From: Flexivirga caeni
Lineage (GTDB): Bacteria; Actinomycetota; Actinomycetes; Actinomycetales; Dermatophilaceae
Length of the DNA stretch: 64,000 nucleotides
NCBI RefSeq assembly: GCF_003724155.1
Contig: NZ_RJJQ01000001.1
Span: 416,020 to 480,019 of the forward strand
Direction of reading: 5' to 3'
Made by a program: the position numbers and the translations under genes. Below the pieces are notes generated by a model, which saw nothing but the letters and a program-made list of their open reading frames with translations, ran no database searches and was not told the DNA's origin. Positions 7,919 through 16,573 of this stretch are shown in pieces. The stretch's first letter is position 1, and every line of letters begins with the position of its first letter.

Positions 7919-9325
7919 ATGCGTTCGCTTGCTGCTGCCCACCCGCCGATCGCGCTCGGCCCCCTCGACGGGCGCTACCGCGCCGCCGTCGCCCCGCTCG
8001 TCGACTTCCTCTCCGAGGCCGCTCTCAACCGGGAGCGGGTGCACGTCGAGGTCGAGTGGCTGATCCACCTGACCCGGCAGGGCGCCGTGCCCGGCGTGCG
8101 GCGGCTCACCGACGAGGAGATCCGGCAGCTGCGCGACATTCCGGTGCAGTTCGACGTCGCCGACATCGCCGAGCTTGCCGACATCGAACACGAGACCGTG
8201 CACGACGTGAAGGCGGTCGAGTACTACCTGAAGCGGCGGCTGCCGCAGATCGTCGGCACCGCCGACGCGCCCGGCCTGTCCGAGCTGGTGCATTTCGCCT
8301 GCACCAGCGAGGACATCAACAACCTGTCCTACGCGCTGATGGTGCAGGGCGCCACCCGCCGGGTCTGGCTGCCGAAGGCGTCGGCGCTGGTCGAGCAGAT
8401 CGCCACCATGGCCCGCGAACTCGCCGACGTGCCACTGCTCGCGCACACCCACGGCCAGCCGGCGACGCCGACGACCATGGGCAAGGAGCTGGCCGTGCTC
8501 GCCTACCGGCTGCGGCGGCAGCTGCAGCGCATCGAGCGGGCGGAATATCTCGGCAAGATCAACGGCGCCACCGGCACGTATGGCGCACACGTCGCCGCCG
8601 TGCCGACCACGGACTGGGTCGAGGTCTCCCAGCTTTTTGTGGAAGGCCTTGGGCTGCAATGGAATCCGCTGACGACGCAGATCGAGAGCCACGACTGGCA
8701 GTCGGAGATCTACAGCGACATCGCGCGGTTCAACTCGATCCTGCACAACCTCGCGACCGACGTGTGGACCTACATCTCGATGGGCTACTTCGCTCAGTCG
8801 CGCGGCCAGGGCACCGTCGGGTCGAGCACGATGCCGCACAAGGTCAACCCGATCCGCTTCGAGAACGCCGAGGCCAATCTCGAGCTGAGCAACGGCATCT
8901 TCGACGTGCTGTGCCGCACCCTGGTCAACTCCCGGTTGCAGCGAGACCTCACCGATTCCTCGATGCAGCGCAACATCGGCACGGCATACGGGCACTCGCT
9001 GCTGGCGATCGACAACGTCTCGCGCGGCCTGGCCGGGCTCGACGCGGTGCCGGCCAAGATGGCGGCCGATCTCGACGCCAACTGGGAGGTGCTCGGCGAG
9101 CCGATCCAGTCGGCGATGCGCGCACTCGGCGCCCGCGGCGTGCCCGGCATGGAGCAGCCCTACGAGCGGCTCAAGGAGCTCACCCGGGGGCGGCGGATCA
9201 GCGAGGCGGACCTGCGCGAGTTCGTGCGCGGTCTCGGGTTGCCGAACACCGTCGAGGCGCGGTTTCTCGAGCTCACGCCCGAGACGTATGTCGGACTGGC
9301 TCCCCAGCTGGTGCGCTTTCTGTAG
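7919..9325 (+). CDS. purB: Adenylosuccinate lyase
   Basis: A 468-residue member of the fumarase/aspartase superfamily. It removes fumarate from SAICAR and from adenylosuccinate in purine synthesis. The superfamily signature GSSTMPHKVNP lies near residue 300 with its catalytic serine loop. TSEDINN and HTHGQPATP, which carry active-site residues, lie near residues 125 and 178. The ATG at 7919 is used; a GTG 48 bp upstream in frame lacks a ribosome site. The length and motifs match the longer bacterial PurB form, as in E. coli. Confidence 0.96.
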   Translation: MRSLAAAHPPIALGPLDGRYRAAVAPLVDFLSEAALNRERVHVEVEWLIHLTRQGAVPGVRRLTDEEIRQLRDIPVQFDVADIAELADIEHETVHDVKAVEYYLKRRLPQIVGTADAPGLSELVHFACTSEDINNLSYALMVQGATRRVWLPKASALVEQIATMARELADVPLLAHTHGQPATPTTMGKELAVLAYRLRRQLQRIERAEYLGKINGATGTYGAHVAAVPTTDWVEVSQLFVEGLGLQWNPLTTQIESHDWQSEIYSDIARFNSILHNLATDVWTYISMGYFAQSRGQGTVGSSTMPHKVNPIRFENAEANLELSNGIFDVLCRTLVNSRLQRDLTDSSMQRNIGTAYGHSLLAIDNVSRGLAGLDAVPAKMAADLDANWEVLGEPIQSAMRALGARGVPGMEQPYERLKELTRGRRISEADLREFVRGLGLPNTVEARFLELTPETYVGLAPQLVRFL

Positions 9326-9356
9326 CTGCTGCGTGGCGGCGGGGGTGCGCGGGGTG

Positions 9357-10424
9357 CTACGGCTGCGCCATCGGCACCCGGACCGACGAGTGCCCGCAGG
9401 TCACCGTCACCACCAGCGGCTCGATCGACTTCGGTATGGCGGGAGCGGCGGTCACGGCATACAGGACGCCGCCGGTTGCTGCGGGACGCTGGGTGACGAC
9501 CAGTTTCCGCTGCCCCGGCGCATGTGCGCTGATGGCAGCCGGAGCCCAGCCGTAGGCGACTCGCGGCGCCTCTGCACCACCGCTGATACCGGCCAGCTCC
9601 TGCCCGATCGGCTGCGGCGGCGGTGACGCGCCGGGCTTGTTGAGTTGCAGCCGGTCGCCGCTGCGCACCAGCAACAGCTGATCCGCATGCGGGTCGTCCG
9701 GCGACGGCTGAGTCCGGAACACGAGCGTCGCGACCGCCGCGGGAGGACTGGGCATGACGAGCGCGTCATACGTGCCGGCATTCGAATCCACGAATACGAG
9801 ACCGATCGGCGTAAACCCTTGCAGTGCAACAGCATCGGGCCACAGCAAGGTAGCTCCCACGAGAGTCCCCCATTGCAGCTCGACGCTCGTTGCCGGCTGA
9901 CGGTCCGGCGGGAAGACCAGCCGGAGGCCGTAGCCGTTCACCTCCGCACCGGCGATCAGGAAGAGGGCGCCGCCGAAGTGTCCGGTGACGATCTGGCCCG
10001 CTTGGGGCATGGCGACCGTGACGGGCTCAGGACCGCGAGCGTCAACCGACCCGATCCGGTATGCCGTGGCCGGCCGACCAACGTCGCTGATGGAGATCAT
10101 GCGGTGCGCGCCGCTGGGGAAGGTTGCCATGAGCGCTGCGATCCCCGGCCCGACATACTCGGTTGCCGGCGTGTCCGCGGGCCGTTTCGCGGGGGTGGTC
10201 GAGGCCGCCAGGTGGCGCGCAACCGGCACCGCCGCGGCACCAAGCACAGCCGCGGCGGCCACTCCGATAGCCGAACGCCGCCGCAGTTGCCGGCGTCGCA
10301 GGATCGAGTCCCCGGCGCGCACGATGTCGTCGAGCTGCACCGTCAGGGTGGGCGGAAGCGTCACGTGCGCCATCGACTCGCGCAACCGCCGCTCCACCGA
10401 GGCATCGTCCGCAGGCATGGTCAT
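9357..10424 (-). CDS. Single-span membrane protein paired with ECF sigma factor
   Basis: A 355-residue protein encoded directly after the sigma factor gene, with an ATGA overlap. Residues 1-45 are cytoplasmic, charged and helical (ERRLRESMAHV, then RRRQLRRRS). One membrane helix spans about residues 52-70, followed by an extracellular domain rich in beta-type sequence. This layout is typical of the partner genes beside SigE-type sigma factors, some of which act as anti-sigma factors. No zinc-binding HxxxCxxC motif is present, so an anti-sigma role is inferred from position only. Confidence 0.6.
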   Translation of the reverse strand: MTMPADDASVERRLRESMAHVTLPPTLTVQLDDIVRAGDSILRRRQLRRRSAIGVAAAAVLGAAAVPVARHLAASTTPAKRPADTPATEYVGPGIAALMATFPSGAHRMISISDVGRPATAYRIGSVDARGPEPVTVAMPQAGQIVTGHFGGALFLIAGAEVNGYGLRLVFPPDRQPATSVELQWGTLVGATLLWPDAVALQGFTPIGLVFVDSNAGTYDALVMPSPPAAVATLVFRTQPSPDDPHADQLLLVRSGDRLQLNKPGASPPPQPIGQELAGISGGAEAPRVAYGWAPAAISAHAPGQRKLVVTQRPAATGGVLYAVTAAPAIPKSIEPLVVTVTCGHSSVRVPMAQP

Positions 10425-10927
10425 CGCCGGTCATCTCCTGTCAGGGTTGTCAGGTCCCGCAGCGCTGCCAGGCCGCGGGAAGCCGCCGACTTGACAGCCC
10501 CGAGCGAGATTCCGAGGGCGTCGGCGACCTGTCGCTCCGAAAGATCGGCGTAGTAACGCAGCACGACCACTTTTCGCTGCTGCTCCGGCAGGTGGCGGAG
10601 CAGTCGCACGATCTCGTCACGGTGATCGACGTCCGATGTCTTCCCGACCGCCGCGAGCTGCCGTGCCTCGATCTCCCCAGTCGGCACTTCTCGACGGGTG
10701 CGGCGCCAGGAGTCGGTGTGCTCGTTGACCACGATGCGCCGCACATAGGCGAGCGCCTCGGCCCGGCGAATGCGCGGCCAGGCTACATAGGCCTTCACGA
10801 ACGCGGCCTGCACGAGGTCCTGTGACTGGTCGACACGTCCGGTGATCAGCCACGCGGTGCGCAGGAGCGCCGGGGTCGCTTCACGGACGAAGTCCGCGAA
10901 GTCCGCCCGCGGGTCGCGTCCCGTCAT
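10421..10927 (-). CDS. SigE-family ECF RNA polymerase sigma factor
   Basis: A 168-residue extracytoplasmic-function sigma factor. Region 2 spans about residues 15-80, including DLVQAAFVKAY and the -10-reading helix near AEALAYVRRIVVNEH. Region 4 spans about residues 108-160 with LPEQQRKVVVLRYY and the helix-turn-helix SERQVADALGISLGAVKSAASRG. It is the first gene of a two-gene operon with the membrane protein at 9357. The upstream spacer, shared with csoR, is occupied by a long inverted repeat. Confidence 0.92.
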   Translation of the reverse strand: MTGRDPRADFADFVREATPALLRTAWLITGRVDQSQDLVQAAFVKAYVAWPRIRRAEALAYVRRIVVNEHTDSWRRTRREVPTGEIEARQLAAVGKTSDVDHRDEIVRLLRHLPEQQRKVVVLRYYADLSERQVADALGISLGAVKSAASRGLAALRDLTTLTGDDRR

Positions 10928-10985
10928 ACGCCACCTCCCTGTCGCAGTCTCCTACGCAGACGGGTCCGGAAAGGTTGCTTCGCCG

Positions 10986-11049
10986 AGTGACGGCTTCCTC
11001 GCCGAATGACGGCGGTATGACGCCGTCGCTCGCGGAGGAAGCCGTCACT
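10986..11049. repeat. Long nested inverted repeat, copy A of a dispersed element
   Basis: AGTGACGGCTTCCTC (10986-11000) is repeated as the exact reverse complement at 11035-11049. Nested inside is GACGGCG...CGCCGTC. A second, related copy lies at 19378-19441 with the same arms. It sits in the divergent spacer between the sigma factor gene and csoR, just upstream of the CsoR operator. Confidence 0.75.
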
Positions 11050-11060
11050 CGCGGCTAGGG

Positions 11061-11077
11061 ATACCCCAGTGGGGTAT
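11061..11077. promoter_or_regulatory. CsoR operator overlapping the csoR -10 box
   Basis: ATACCCC, AGT, GGGGTAT is a perfect palindrome with 7-bp arms and matches the G/C-tract operator type bound by copper-sensing CsoR. A -10-like TATGCT at 11075-11080 overlaps its right arm and ends 6 nt before the csoR ATG. Binding would therefore block a leaderless promoter for csoR-copZ. Confidence 0.85.
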
Positions 11078-11086
11078 GCTCGCCGT

Positions 11087-11368
11087 ATGGCGGGCTACAC
11101 GGGGACCAAGGACGACTACCTGAAGCGACTGCGCCGCATCGAGGGGCAGGTGCGCGGGATTCAGCGCATGGTCGAGGAAGACACCTACTGCATCGACGTG
11201 CTGACGCAGGTCAGCGCGGTGACCAAGGCGTTGCAGAACGTCAGCCTCGGCCTGCTGGAGGACCACGTCGGGCACTGCGTGGTCGACGCCGCGCGCGAGT
11301 CCGACGAGGCCGCCGCCGCGAAAGTCCGCGAGGCGTCCGACGCGATCGCGCGCCTGGTCCGCAGCTGA
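11087..11368 (+). CDS. csoR: Copper-sensing repressor CsoR
   Basis: A 93-residue all-helical repressor. It has the Cu(I) ligand triad Cys35, His60 and Cys64, with the expected spacing, and the conserved RLRRIEGQVRGI first helix. Apo-CsoR binds the GC-rich palindrome and copper releases it. The start is ATG 11087, which yields the normal length; an upstream in-frame ATG at 11069 lies inside the operator. The gene precedes copZ by 38 bp. No copA-type ATPase follows, which is unusual. Confidence 0.93.
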   Translation: MAGYTGTKDDYLKRLRRIEGQVRGIQRMVEEDTYCIDVLTQVSAVTKALQNVSLGLLEDHVGHCVVDAARESDEAAAAKVREASDAIARLVRS

Positions 11369-11406
11369 CCCCGCCCGCAACGCCACCATCGAAGAAGGAG
11401 TTCTCC

Positions 11407-11622
11407 ATGACCCAGACGGCGATCCTCGTGCACGGAATGACCTGCGGCCACTGCGTCAGCGCGGTGACCGAGGAACTCAAGGCGATCGACGGCGTGCAGG
11501 AGGTGCAGATCGACCTGCACGAGGGCGGCGATTCGCCGGTCGTCATCACGAGCGAGCGCGAACTCGACGCGCAGGCCGTCGTGGACGCCGTCGACGAGGC
11601 CGGCTATCAGGTGGTCGGCTGA
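11407..11622 (+). CDS. copZ: CopZ-like copper chaperone (HMA domain)
   Basis: A 71-residue single heavy-metal-associated domain with the metal-binding motif GMTCGHC (Cys13 and Cys16) and the usual beta-alpha-beta-beta-alpha-beta pattern. AAGGAG lies close upstream of the ATG. It should carry Cu(I) in the cytoplasm to an exporter or to CsoR. It is co-transcribed with csoR, and a hairpin terminator follows, so the copper module in this window consists of only these two genes. Confidence 0.92.
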   Translation: MTQTAILVHGMTCGHCVSAVTEELKAIDGVQEVQIDLHEGGDSPVVITSERELDAQAVVDAVDEAGYQVVG

Positions 11623-11639
11623 AACACTACAACGATGGC

Positions 11640-11667
11640 GCGGCGCGGACCGAAGGGTCCGCGCCGC
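11640..11667. terminator. Bidirectional hairpin terminator
   Basis: GCGGCGCGGACC (11640-11651) and its exact reverse complement (11656-11667) are separated by GAAG. It sits between the ends of copZ and of the convergent VOC gene and can serve both. Confidence 0.8.
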
Positions 11668-11683
11668 GTCATTGTCGTCAGGG

Positions 11684-12337
11684 TCAGATGCTGACTTCGC
11701 CGTTGGCGCAGGTGAACTTCACCGACATGACGCCAGGGGTGCCGTGCGGTGCTGCGAAGTCGAAGTCGATTTCCGGCTCCCACTCGTCGCGGTCCACACC
11801 GGGCTCGCCGACGAGACCGAGCCATTCGCGGACCCGGTCGGGCGACCCGGCGATCTGCAGGCCCGCGAGCGTGGCGGTCGTCGGCCCCTCGGCCGACGGG
11901 TGGTACTCGGTCGACTGCCACTCGATGAAGAACGGCACCTGCGGGTCGGCCATCAGGCCGCGTATGCCGATCTGCTTCCAGCAGATCTCGACCCCGTCGG
12001 GGCGGTGCCGGTTGCCCGGAACGGCGCTGCGACCGAGCAGTCGCTCGGGGATGGACATGTCCTCGACCTCGACGACCCAGCCCAGCCAGCCGCCTCCCGC
12101 GGCCGAACGGGCGCGGACCGCCTGACCGAACGGCGCCTTGTCGGACGCCGGGTGGTCGAGCACCTCCACGACCTCGACGAAGCGGTGGTCGGTCAGCGGG
12201 ATGATCGAGTTGCGAGTGCCGAAGCGTGGGTGCAACCCGCCGTCGACCGGCTCGACGCCCAGCAGATCGCCCAGCCGCTTCGCCGTCGCGACCATTCCGT
12301 CGGGCTCTGCGGCAAAAACCAGATGATCAACTCGCAT
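11684..12337 (-). CDS. VOC/glyoxalase-like domain protein
   Basis: A 217-residue protein beginning RVDHLVFAAEPDG, the start of the glyoxalase-like_3 type of VOC fold. Further fold marks are HPRFGTRNSIIPL near residue 37, where a family metal ligand is expected, and the paired strands around RFVEVVEVLDHP. The reaction is unknown. It converges with copZ and shares the terminator hairpin. Codon use matches its neighbours. Confidence 0.8.
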   Translation of the reverse strand: MRVDHLVFAAEPDGMVATAKRLGDLLGVEPVDGGLHPRFGTRNSIIPLTDHRFVEVVEVLDHPASDKAPFGQAVRARSAAGGGWLGWVVEVEDMSIPERLLGRSAVPGNRHRPDGVEICWKQIGIRGLMADPQVPFFIEWQSTEYHPSAEGPTTATLAGLQIAGSPDRVREWLGLVGEPGVDRDEWEPEIDFDFAAPHGTPGVMSVKFTCANGEVSI

Positions 12338-12364
12338 GAACCGATCGTGCCATTGTGCTCCGGA

Positions 12365-13180
12365 TCAGCGTGCAGCGGGTCCGCGCTGCCGCACCGCCTC
12401 GTAGAGCACGATCGCGGCGGAAGTGGCCACGTTCAGCGAGTTTGCCTTGCCACCCATCGGGATGCGCACCTGCACATCGGCGACGTCGAGCACCTCGCGA
12501 GACAGCCCCTCCTTCTCCGTGCCGACCGCGATGGCGATGGGTCCGGTCAGGTCGACGTCTGTGTGCAGCGCGGTCGCTGCCGGCGTCGCCGCGACCACCT
12601 GGATGCCTCGATCGCGTGCCCACGCCAGGGTTTCCGCCGTCGTCGCAGTCGCAACCGGCACGGAGAAGACCGTGCCCTTGGAGCTGCGTACGACGTTCGG
12701 ATTGCCCCAGTCGGTGACCGGGTCGGCGGCGACGACGGCATCCACCCCGGCGGCGTCCGCGGTGCGCAGCATTGCGCCGAGATTGCCCGGTTTCTCGACG
12801 CTTTCGGCGATCAGCACCAGTGGCGCCGCCGGCAACAGCAGCTCGCGCGGAGTCGCACCGACCGCGGGCACGACCGCGAGGAACCCGTCCGCGCCCTCCC
12901 GGTAAGCGACCTTCTCGAATGCCGGCCGGCTCAGCCGGACCACCTGCGCGTGCGCGGCACGGGCGGCCCGCACGACGTCGTCCTGAGCTCGTGGGTCGGC
13001 CATGAGTTCGGGACACACGAAGAGTTCATGGGGTCGCACGCCGGCCGACAGTGCGAGCGCGAGTTCGTCATACCCCTCGAGCAAGGTGCGGCCGGTCTCG
13101 TCCCTCGTGCGGCGGCGGCGCAGCGCGACGAGCGCCTTCAACCGTGGGTTCGCCGCCGACGTGATCGTCTGGTCGCTCAC
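12365..13180 (-). CDS. TrmH/SpoU-family RNA 2'-O-methyltransferase
   Basis: A 271-residue SPOUT methyltransferase. The N-terminal substrate-binding domain (residues 1-100) has the typical opening ITSAANPRLKALVALR and the RTLLEGYDE strand. The C-terminal knot domain carries motif 1 (EKPGNLGAMLRTADAAG), motif 2 (AIAVGTEKEGLS) and motif 3 (IPMGGKANSLNVATSAAI). It transfers methyl from SAM to a ribose 2'-hydroxyl in rRNA or tRNA. Which RNA cannot be told. Its start is one base from the stop of the upstream HAD gene, so the two form one transcription unit. Confidence 0.9.
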   Translation of the reverse strand: MSDQTITSAANPRLKALVALRRRRTRDETGRTLLEGYDELALALSAGVRPHELFVCPELMADPRAQDDVVRAARAAHAQVVRLSRPAFEKVAYREGADGFLAVVPAVGATPRELLLPAAPLVLIAESVEKPGNLGAMLRTADAAGVDAVVAADPVTDWGNPNVVRSSKGTVFSVPVATATTAETLAWARDRGIQVVAATPAATALHTDVDLTGPIAIAVGTEKEGLSREVLDVADVQVRIPMGGKANSLNVATSAAIVLYEAVRQRGPAAR

Positions 13181-13181
13181 G

Positions 13182-13964
13182 TCATACCAGCTGACGGAGT
13201 ATGACGGCGACGCCGTCGTCCTCGACCGGGAGCGTCACCTCGTCGGCGGCAGCGCGCACCTCGTCGGGCGCCTGGCCCATCGCGACACCACGGGCGGCCC
13301 AGCGCAGCATCTCCAGATCGTTGGTGTGGTCGCCGACCGCGACGGTGTCGGCAGGCTCGACCTGCAGCGCACGCCGGACCTGCTCCAGCGCAGAGGCTTT
13401 CGAGACCCCTTCGGGGTTCACGTCCAGCCAGGCGGTGTAGCCGACCGCATAGTTGACGCCGTGCAGCCCGAGGCGATCGACCAGCTGCACGAAGTCCTCT
13501 GCGGTGCCGCTCGGCGACCGGAAGGTGAGCCGGGTCGTCGGCTCCTTCCCGAGCTCGTCCCATGGCAGCACCTCGACCGGGCCGATCAGCTCGCCGTCCG
13601 GGAAAGGTGCGCTGACCTTCGTGCCGACGCCTGGATCCTCCACTGCGACAACGGCATCCGGCCAGGCGTCCTTCAGCACGCGGAGTACCGGCGTCACATC
13701 GAAGGTGACCTTGTCGACGATCTCCCACTCCGTGCCATACAGCTGGGCTGTGACCGCGCCGTTGGAAGTCACAGCGAATCCCCTTGTCAGGGAGAGGAGT
13801 TCGATGACCGGAGCGGCTCCGAGAATGCTGCGCCCGGTGGCGATGACCACATGATGACCGGCGTCGGCCACCGCCTGGACCGCGTCGCGAACCTCGTCGC
13901 TGAGATGTCCGTCGTGATGGAGCAGGGTGCCGTCGATGTCGAGAGCGACCAGTTTCTTCTGCAC
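13182..13964 (-). CDS. Cof-type HAD-family phosphatase
   Basis: A 260-residue HAD hydrolase with motif I ALDIDGTLL (nucleophile Asp9, acid Asp11), motif II around IATGRS, and motif IV GDHTNDLEML near residue 215. The alpha/beta cap between motifs II and III marks the IIB (Cof) subfamily, which dephosphorylates sugar phosphates and cofactors. The specific substrate is unknown. It lies immediately upstream of the RNA methyltransferase gene. Confidence 0.9.
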   Translation of the reverse strand: MQKKLVALDIDGTLLHHDGHLSDEVRDAVQAVADAGHHVVIATGRSILGAAPVIELLSLTRGFAVTSNGAVTAQLYGTEWEIVDKVTFDVTPVLRVLKDAWPDAVVAVEDPGVGTKVSAPFPDGELIGPVEVLPWDELGKEPTTRLTFRSPSGTAEDFVQLVDRLGLHGVNYAVGYTAWLDVNPEGVSKASALEQVRRALQVEPADTVAVGDHTNDLEMLRWAARGVAMGQAPDEVRAAADEVTLPVEDDGVAVILRQLV

Positions 13965-13982
13965 GCCGCAAGCCTATGGAGG

Positions 13983-15491
13983 CTAGTGCGCACGGGCGCG
14001 GGAGGCACGCCGGGTCACCAGGACGACCAGCACGCCGGCGAGCAGGGTAACCACGGCACCCGCACGCAGCGCGGTGTTCGCGCCCGAGACGAAGGCGTCG
14101 GCGATGCCGGCGTGAGCCCCTGGGTCGAGCGCCAGCGCGCCGGCGACCGTGCGCGGCACCGGGTGATGGGATTGCAACGACGTCGGCAGATGCGCAGCGA
14201 AGCCGGCGACGGTGATCGTGCCCGCGACGGCGACGCCCAGCGCACTGCCGAACTCCCGAGTCGCGGACTGCAGGCCGCCCGCCACACCGGCCTGCACGGC
14301 GGGCAGGCTGCTGGTCAGCTCCGCCGTGAGCACCGGCAGGGCAAGGGCGAATCCGACGCCCAGGACGACCTGCCAGGCCGCGTAACCGGCGAACGGCGAA
14401 TGCGTGGCCGTCGACAACCCCAGCAACCCGGCGCCGATAGCGACGAAACCTCCCGCGAGCGTGGGCCAGACGCCAACCCGGGCGGCGAGTGCGGGGACGA
14501 GCCGGCCCAGCAACACCATCGGAACGGTCAGCGGCAGTGTCGCCAGGCCGGCCTGGAGCACGGAGAACCCGCGGCTGTACTGCATCAGCGAGGCGTTGAG
14601 ATAGAAGAAGCCGAAGCTGCCGAACCACAGCGTCACCATGCCCACACTGGAGCCCGTCAGCAGTTGCGCACGGAAGAGTCGCGGATCGAGCAGGGGGTGT
14701 TCGATGCGCAGTTCGACCAGGACCCACGCGACCGAAAGCAGGACGCCCAGCACGAATGCTCCGAGGACCAGCGCGCTGTGCCAGCCGTGTTGCGGACCCT
14801 CGATGATGCCGCCGAACAGCAGGAACGTGGCCGCGACCAGCAAGGCGGTGCCGGGCACGTCAATGCTGCGGAACACCCGGGCGCTGCGCGTCGCGCCGAG
14901 GCCGATTGCGACACCGCACAGCAGCGTCACCGGGACCGCTCCCCAGAACAACGCCTGCCAGGAGCCCGTGTTCAGCAACGCGCCGCCGGCCAGATTGCCC
15001 ACGACGCCGCCCAGTCCGGAGATCGCTCCCCACATGCCCAGCGCCCGCTTGCGCCGCTCGGGCTGCGTCGCATGCACCAGCACCCCGACGCAGTTGGGCA
15101 GCACGAGCGCCGCGCCGAACCCGGAGACGATCCGCCCGGTCAGCATGGCCGGCACGCTCGTCGCCAGGGCGCAGGTCACCAAACCAGCGGCGAAAACCGC
15201 CAGGCCGGCCATGACGCAGCCCTTGCGGCCCACCCGGTCACCCAGCGCACCAGCCGGTATGACGAGACACGCAAACACGATCACGTACGCGTCCACGATC
15301 CACAGCAGCTGTGAGGAGTCCGGTCGCAGCCGGCTGCTCGCCAGCAACGGCACGGCAAGGTTGACGGCTGCGACGAAGCCCACCACGAGGACGGTGCAGG
15401 CCGAGGTCGCGATCAGGGTGAGCCGCTCGTGCCGGTCGCGCTCCCGCTCCAGTCGCGGATCTTGTTGCAGAGCAGCTGATTTCGTGATCAT
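13983..15491 (-). CDS. MFS multidrug transporter, DHA2 (14-span) type
   Basis: A 502-residue transporter with about 14 hydrophobic segments. It has the DHA2 motif A (GDRVGRKGCV) after the second helix and the motif C-like GFGAALVLPNCVG near residue 135. Such proteins export drugs or metabolites using the proton gradient. The gene overlaps the upstream epimerase gene by four bases. It is therefore probably controlled from the epimerase/TetR divergent promoter. Confidence 0.9.
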   Translation of the reverse strand: MITKSAALQQDPRLERERDRHERLTLIATSACTVLVVGFVAAVNLAVPLLASSRLRPDSSQLLWIVDAYVIVFACLVIPAGALGDRVGRKGCVMAGLAVFAAGLVTCALATSVPAMLTGRIVSGFGAALVLPNCVGVLVHATQPERRKRALGMWGAISGLGGVVGNLAGGALLNTGSWQALFWGAVPVTLLCGVAIGLGATRSARVFRSIDVPGTALLVAATFLLFGGIIEGPQHGWHSALVLGAFVLGVLLSVAWVLVELRIEHPLLDPRLFRAQLLTGSSVGMVTLWFGSFGFFYLNASLMQYSRGFSVLQAGLATLPLTVPMVLLGRLVPALAARVGVWPTLAGGFVAIGAGLLGLSTATHSPFAGYAAWQVVLGVGFALALPVLTAELTSSLPAVQAGVAGGLQSATREFGSALGVAVAGTITVAGFAAHLPTSLQSHHPVPRTVAGALALDPGAHAGIADAFVSGANTALRAGAVVTLLAGVLVVLVTRRASRARAH

Positions 15492-16396
15492 GAGGTGGGC
15501 AGCTCCTGGGTGTAGGCACCGGAGCGGATGTCGTCGAGCAGCGTCGGGCCGGTCGGCTGCCAGCCGAGCAGTTCGCGGGTCGCCGCGCTGGAACCCGTCA
15601 TCGTCTGCCCGAAGAAGTGCCCGACGACGCCGAAGTGCCGGGCCGCGTCCGCCGCCGCGACGCGCACGACCGGCAGGCCGAGGGCCATCCCGACTTCTTC
15701 GGCTATCTGCCTGGTGAGCACCGACTCCTCGGCAACCGCGTGCACGCGAGTGCCCCCAGGAGCTTCCTCCAGCGCGAGCCGGATCAGCCGTGCGGCGTCG
15801 GTGACGTGCACTGCCGACCAGGCGGCCGCTCCGTCGTCGATGTAACCGGAGACGCCATTGCGTCGTGCAGCGGCGGTCAGCCAGTTGACGAATCCCCAGT
15901 CGCCGCAGCCGTGCACGCTCGGTGCGAACCGCACCGCGATCGACCGGATGAGGCGGCTGCTCGCTTCGAGCGCGAGGTTCTCGCTGCCGCCCCGATCCGA
16001 GCCCGGACCAACGGCGGGAGATGAGTCGGACTCCAGCACGGCCCGTCCTTTGACGATGCCGGAAAGCCCGTTCGCGACGACAACCGGCTTGCCCGAGCCT
16101 TCGAGCCCGGCGAGGAGCGCCATCACCGCCGCGCGCTCGGTGCGGTTGTTCCCTTCCTCGTCGGCCCAGTCGTGCTTGTTGGCCAGGTGGACGACTCCGT
16201 CTGCTGCACGTGCGGCCTCTCGCAGTGCGTCCGGCTGATCCAGGTCACCGCGGACGACCTGGGCACCCTTGGCCTCGAGTGCGGCGGCCGCTGCATCGGA
16301 ACGGGCGAGCCCGGAGACCTCGTACCCGCTGCGGAGGAGTTCGTCCACCGTCGCCGAGCCGATCCAGCCGGTGGAACCTGTGACGAAGATGCGCAT
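15488..16396 (-). CDS. NAD(P)-dependent epimerase/reductase (extended SDR-like)
   Basis: A 302-residue Rossmann protein with the cofactor motif GSTGWIG (residues 7-13) and the second segment VRGDLDQPDAL, both typical of atypical or extended SDRs that bind NADP. The usual YxxxK catalytic pair is not obvious, so it may be a reductase-like or binding member. It starts the operon with the MFS exporter, opposite a TetR gene. A role in modifying the exported compound, or as a stress reductase, is inference. Confidence 0.85.
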   Translation of the reverse strand: MRIFVTGSTGWIGSATVDELLRSGYEVSGLARSDAAAAALEAKGAQVVRGDLDQPDALREAARAADGVVHLANKHDWADEEGNNRTERAAVMALLAGLEGSGKPVVVANGLSGIVKGRAVLESDSSPAVGPGSDRGGSENLALEASSRLIRSIAVRFAPSVHGCGDWGFVNWLTAAARRNGVSGYIDDGAAAWSAVHVTDAARLIRLALEEAPGGTRVHAVAEESVLTRQIAEEVGMALGLPVVRVAAADAARHFGVVGHFFGQTMTGSSAATRELLGWQPTGPTLLDDIRSGAYTQELPTS

Positions 16397-16450
16397 CCCG
16401 CGATCTCCCTTCTGCCCCTGCGGGCACTGCGCCGGCGCATCGCCGACTTT

Positions 16451-16531
16451 TACGAGACACTATGTATTGAAATTAGCAGTTTCGAGGCGCGATGTCTAAT
16501 AAGTGGCGATTGCGGGGCAGGCTGTCTCGTA
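16451..16531. promoter_or_regulatory. Paired TACGAGACA half-sites in the divergent epimerase/TetR spacer
   Basis: TACGAGACA at 16451-16459 recurs inverted as TGTCTCGTA at 16523-16531, 63 bp apart. The first lies near the epimerase start and the second near the tetR start, as expected for TetR sites controlling both genes. Confidence 0.45.
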
Positions 16532-16573
16532 CTGTGTGCGTATGACGGTGGCAACTCCACAGAAGGGTCGTCG

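Noticed and set aside
6899..8995. 698-residue minus-strand open frame opposite purB and VOC
   Set aside because: Composition is that of an antisense GC-rich shadow, and both genes on the plus strand have strong family motifs.
11672..15314. Long plus-strand frames (510 and 770 residues) through 11.7-15.3 kb
   Set aside because: They are antisense to the VOC, TrmH, HAD and MFS genes and have Arg/His/Asp-rich shadow composition with no domain.
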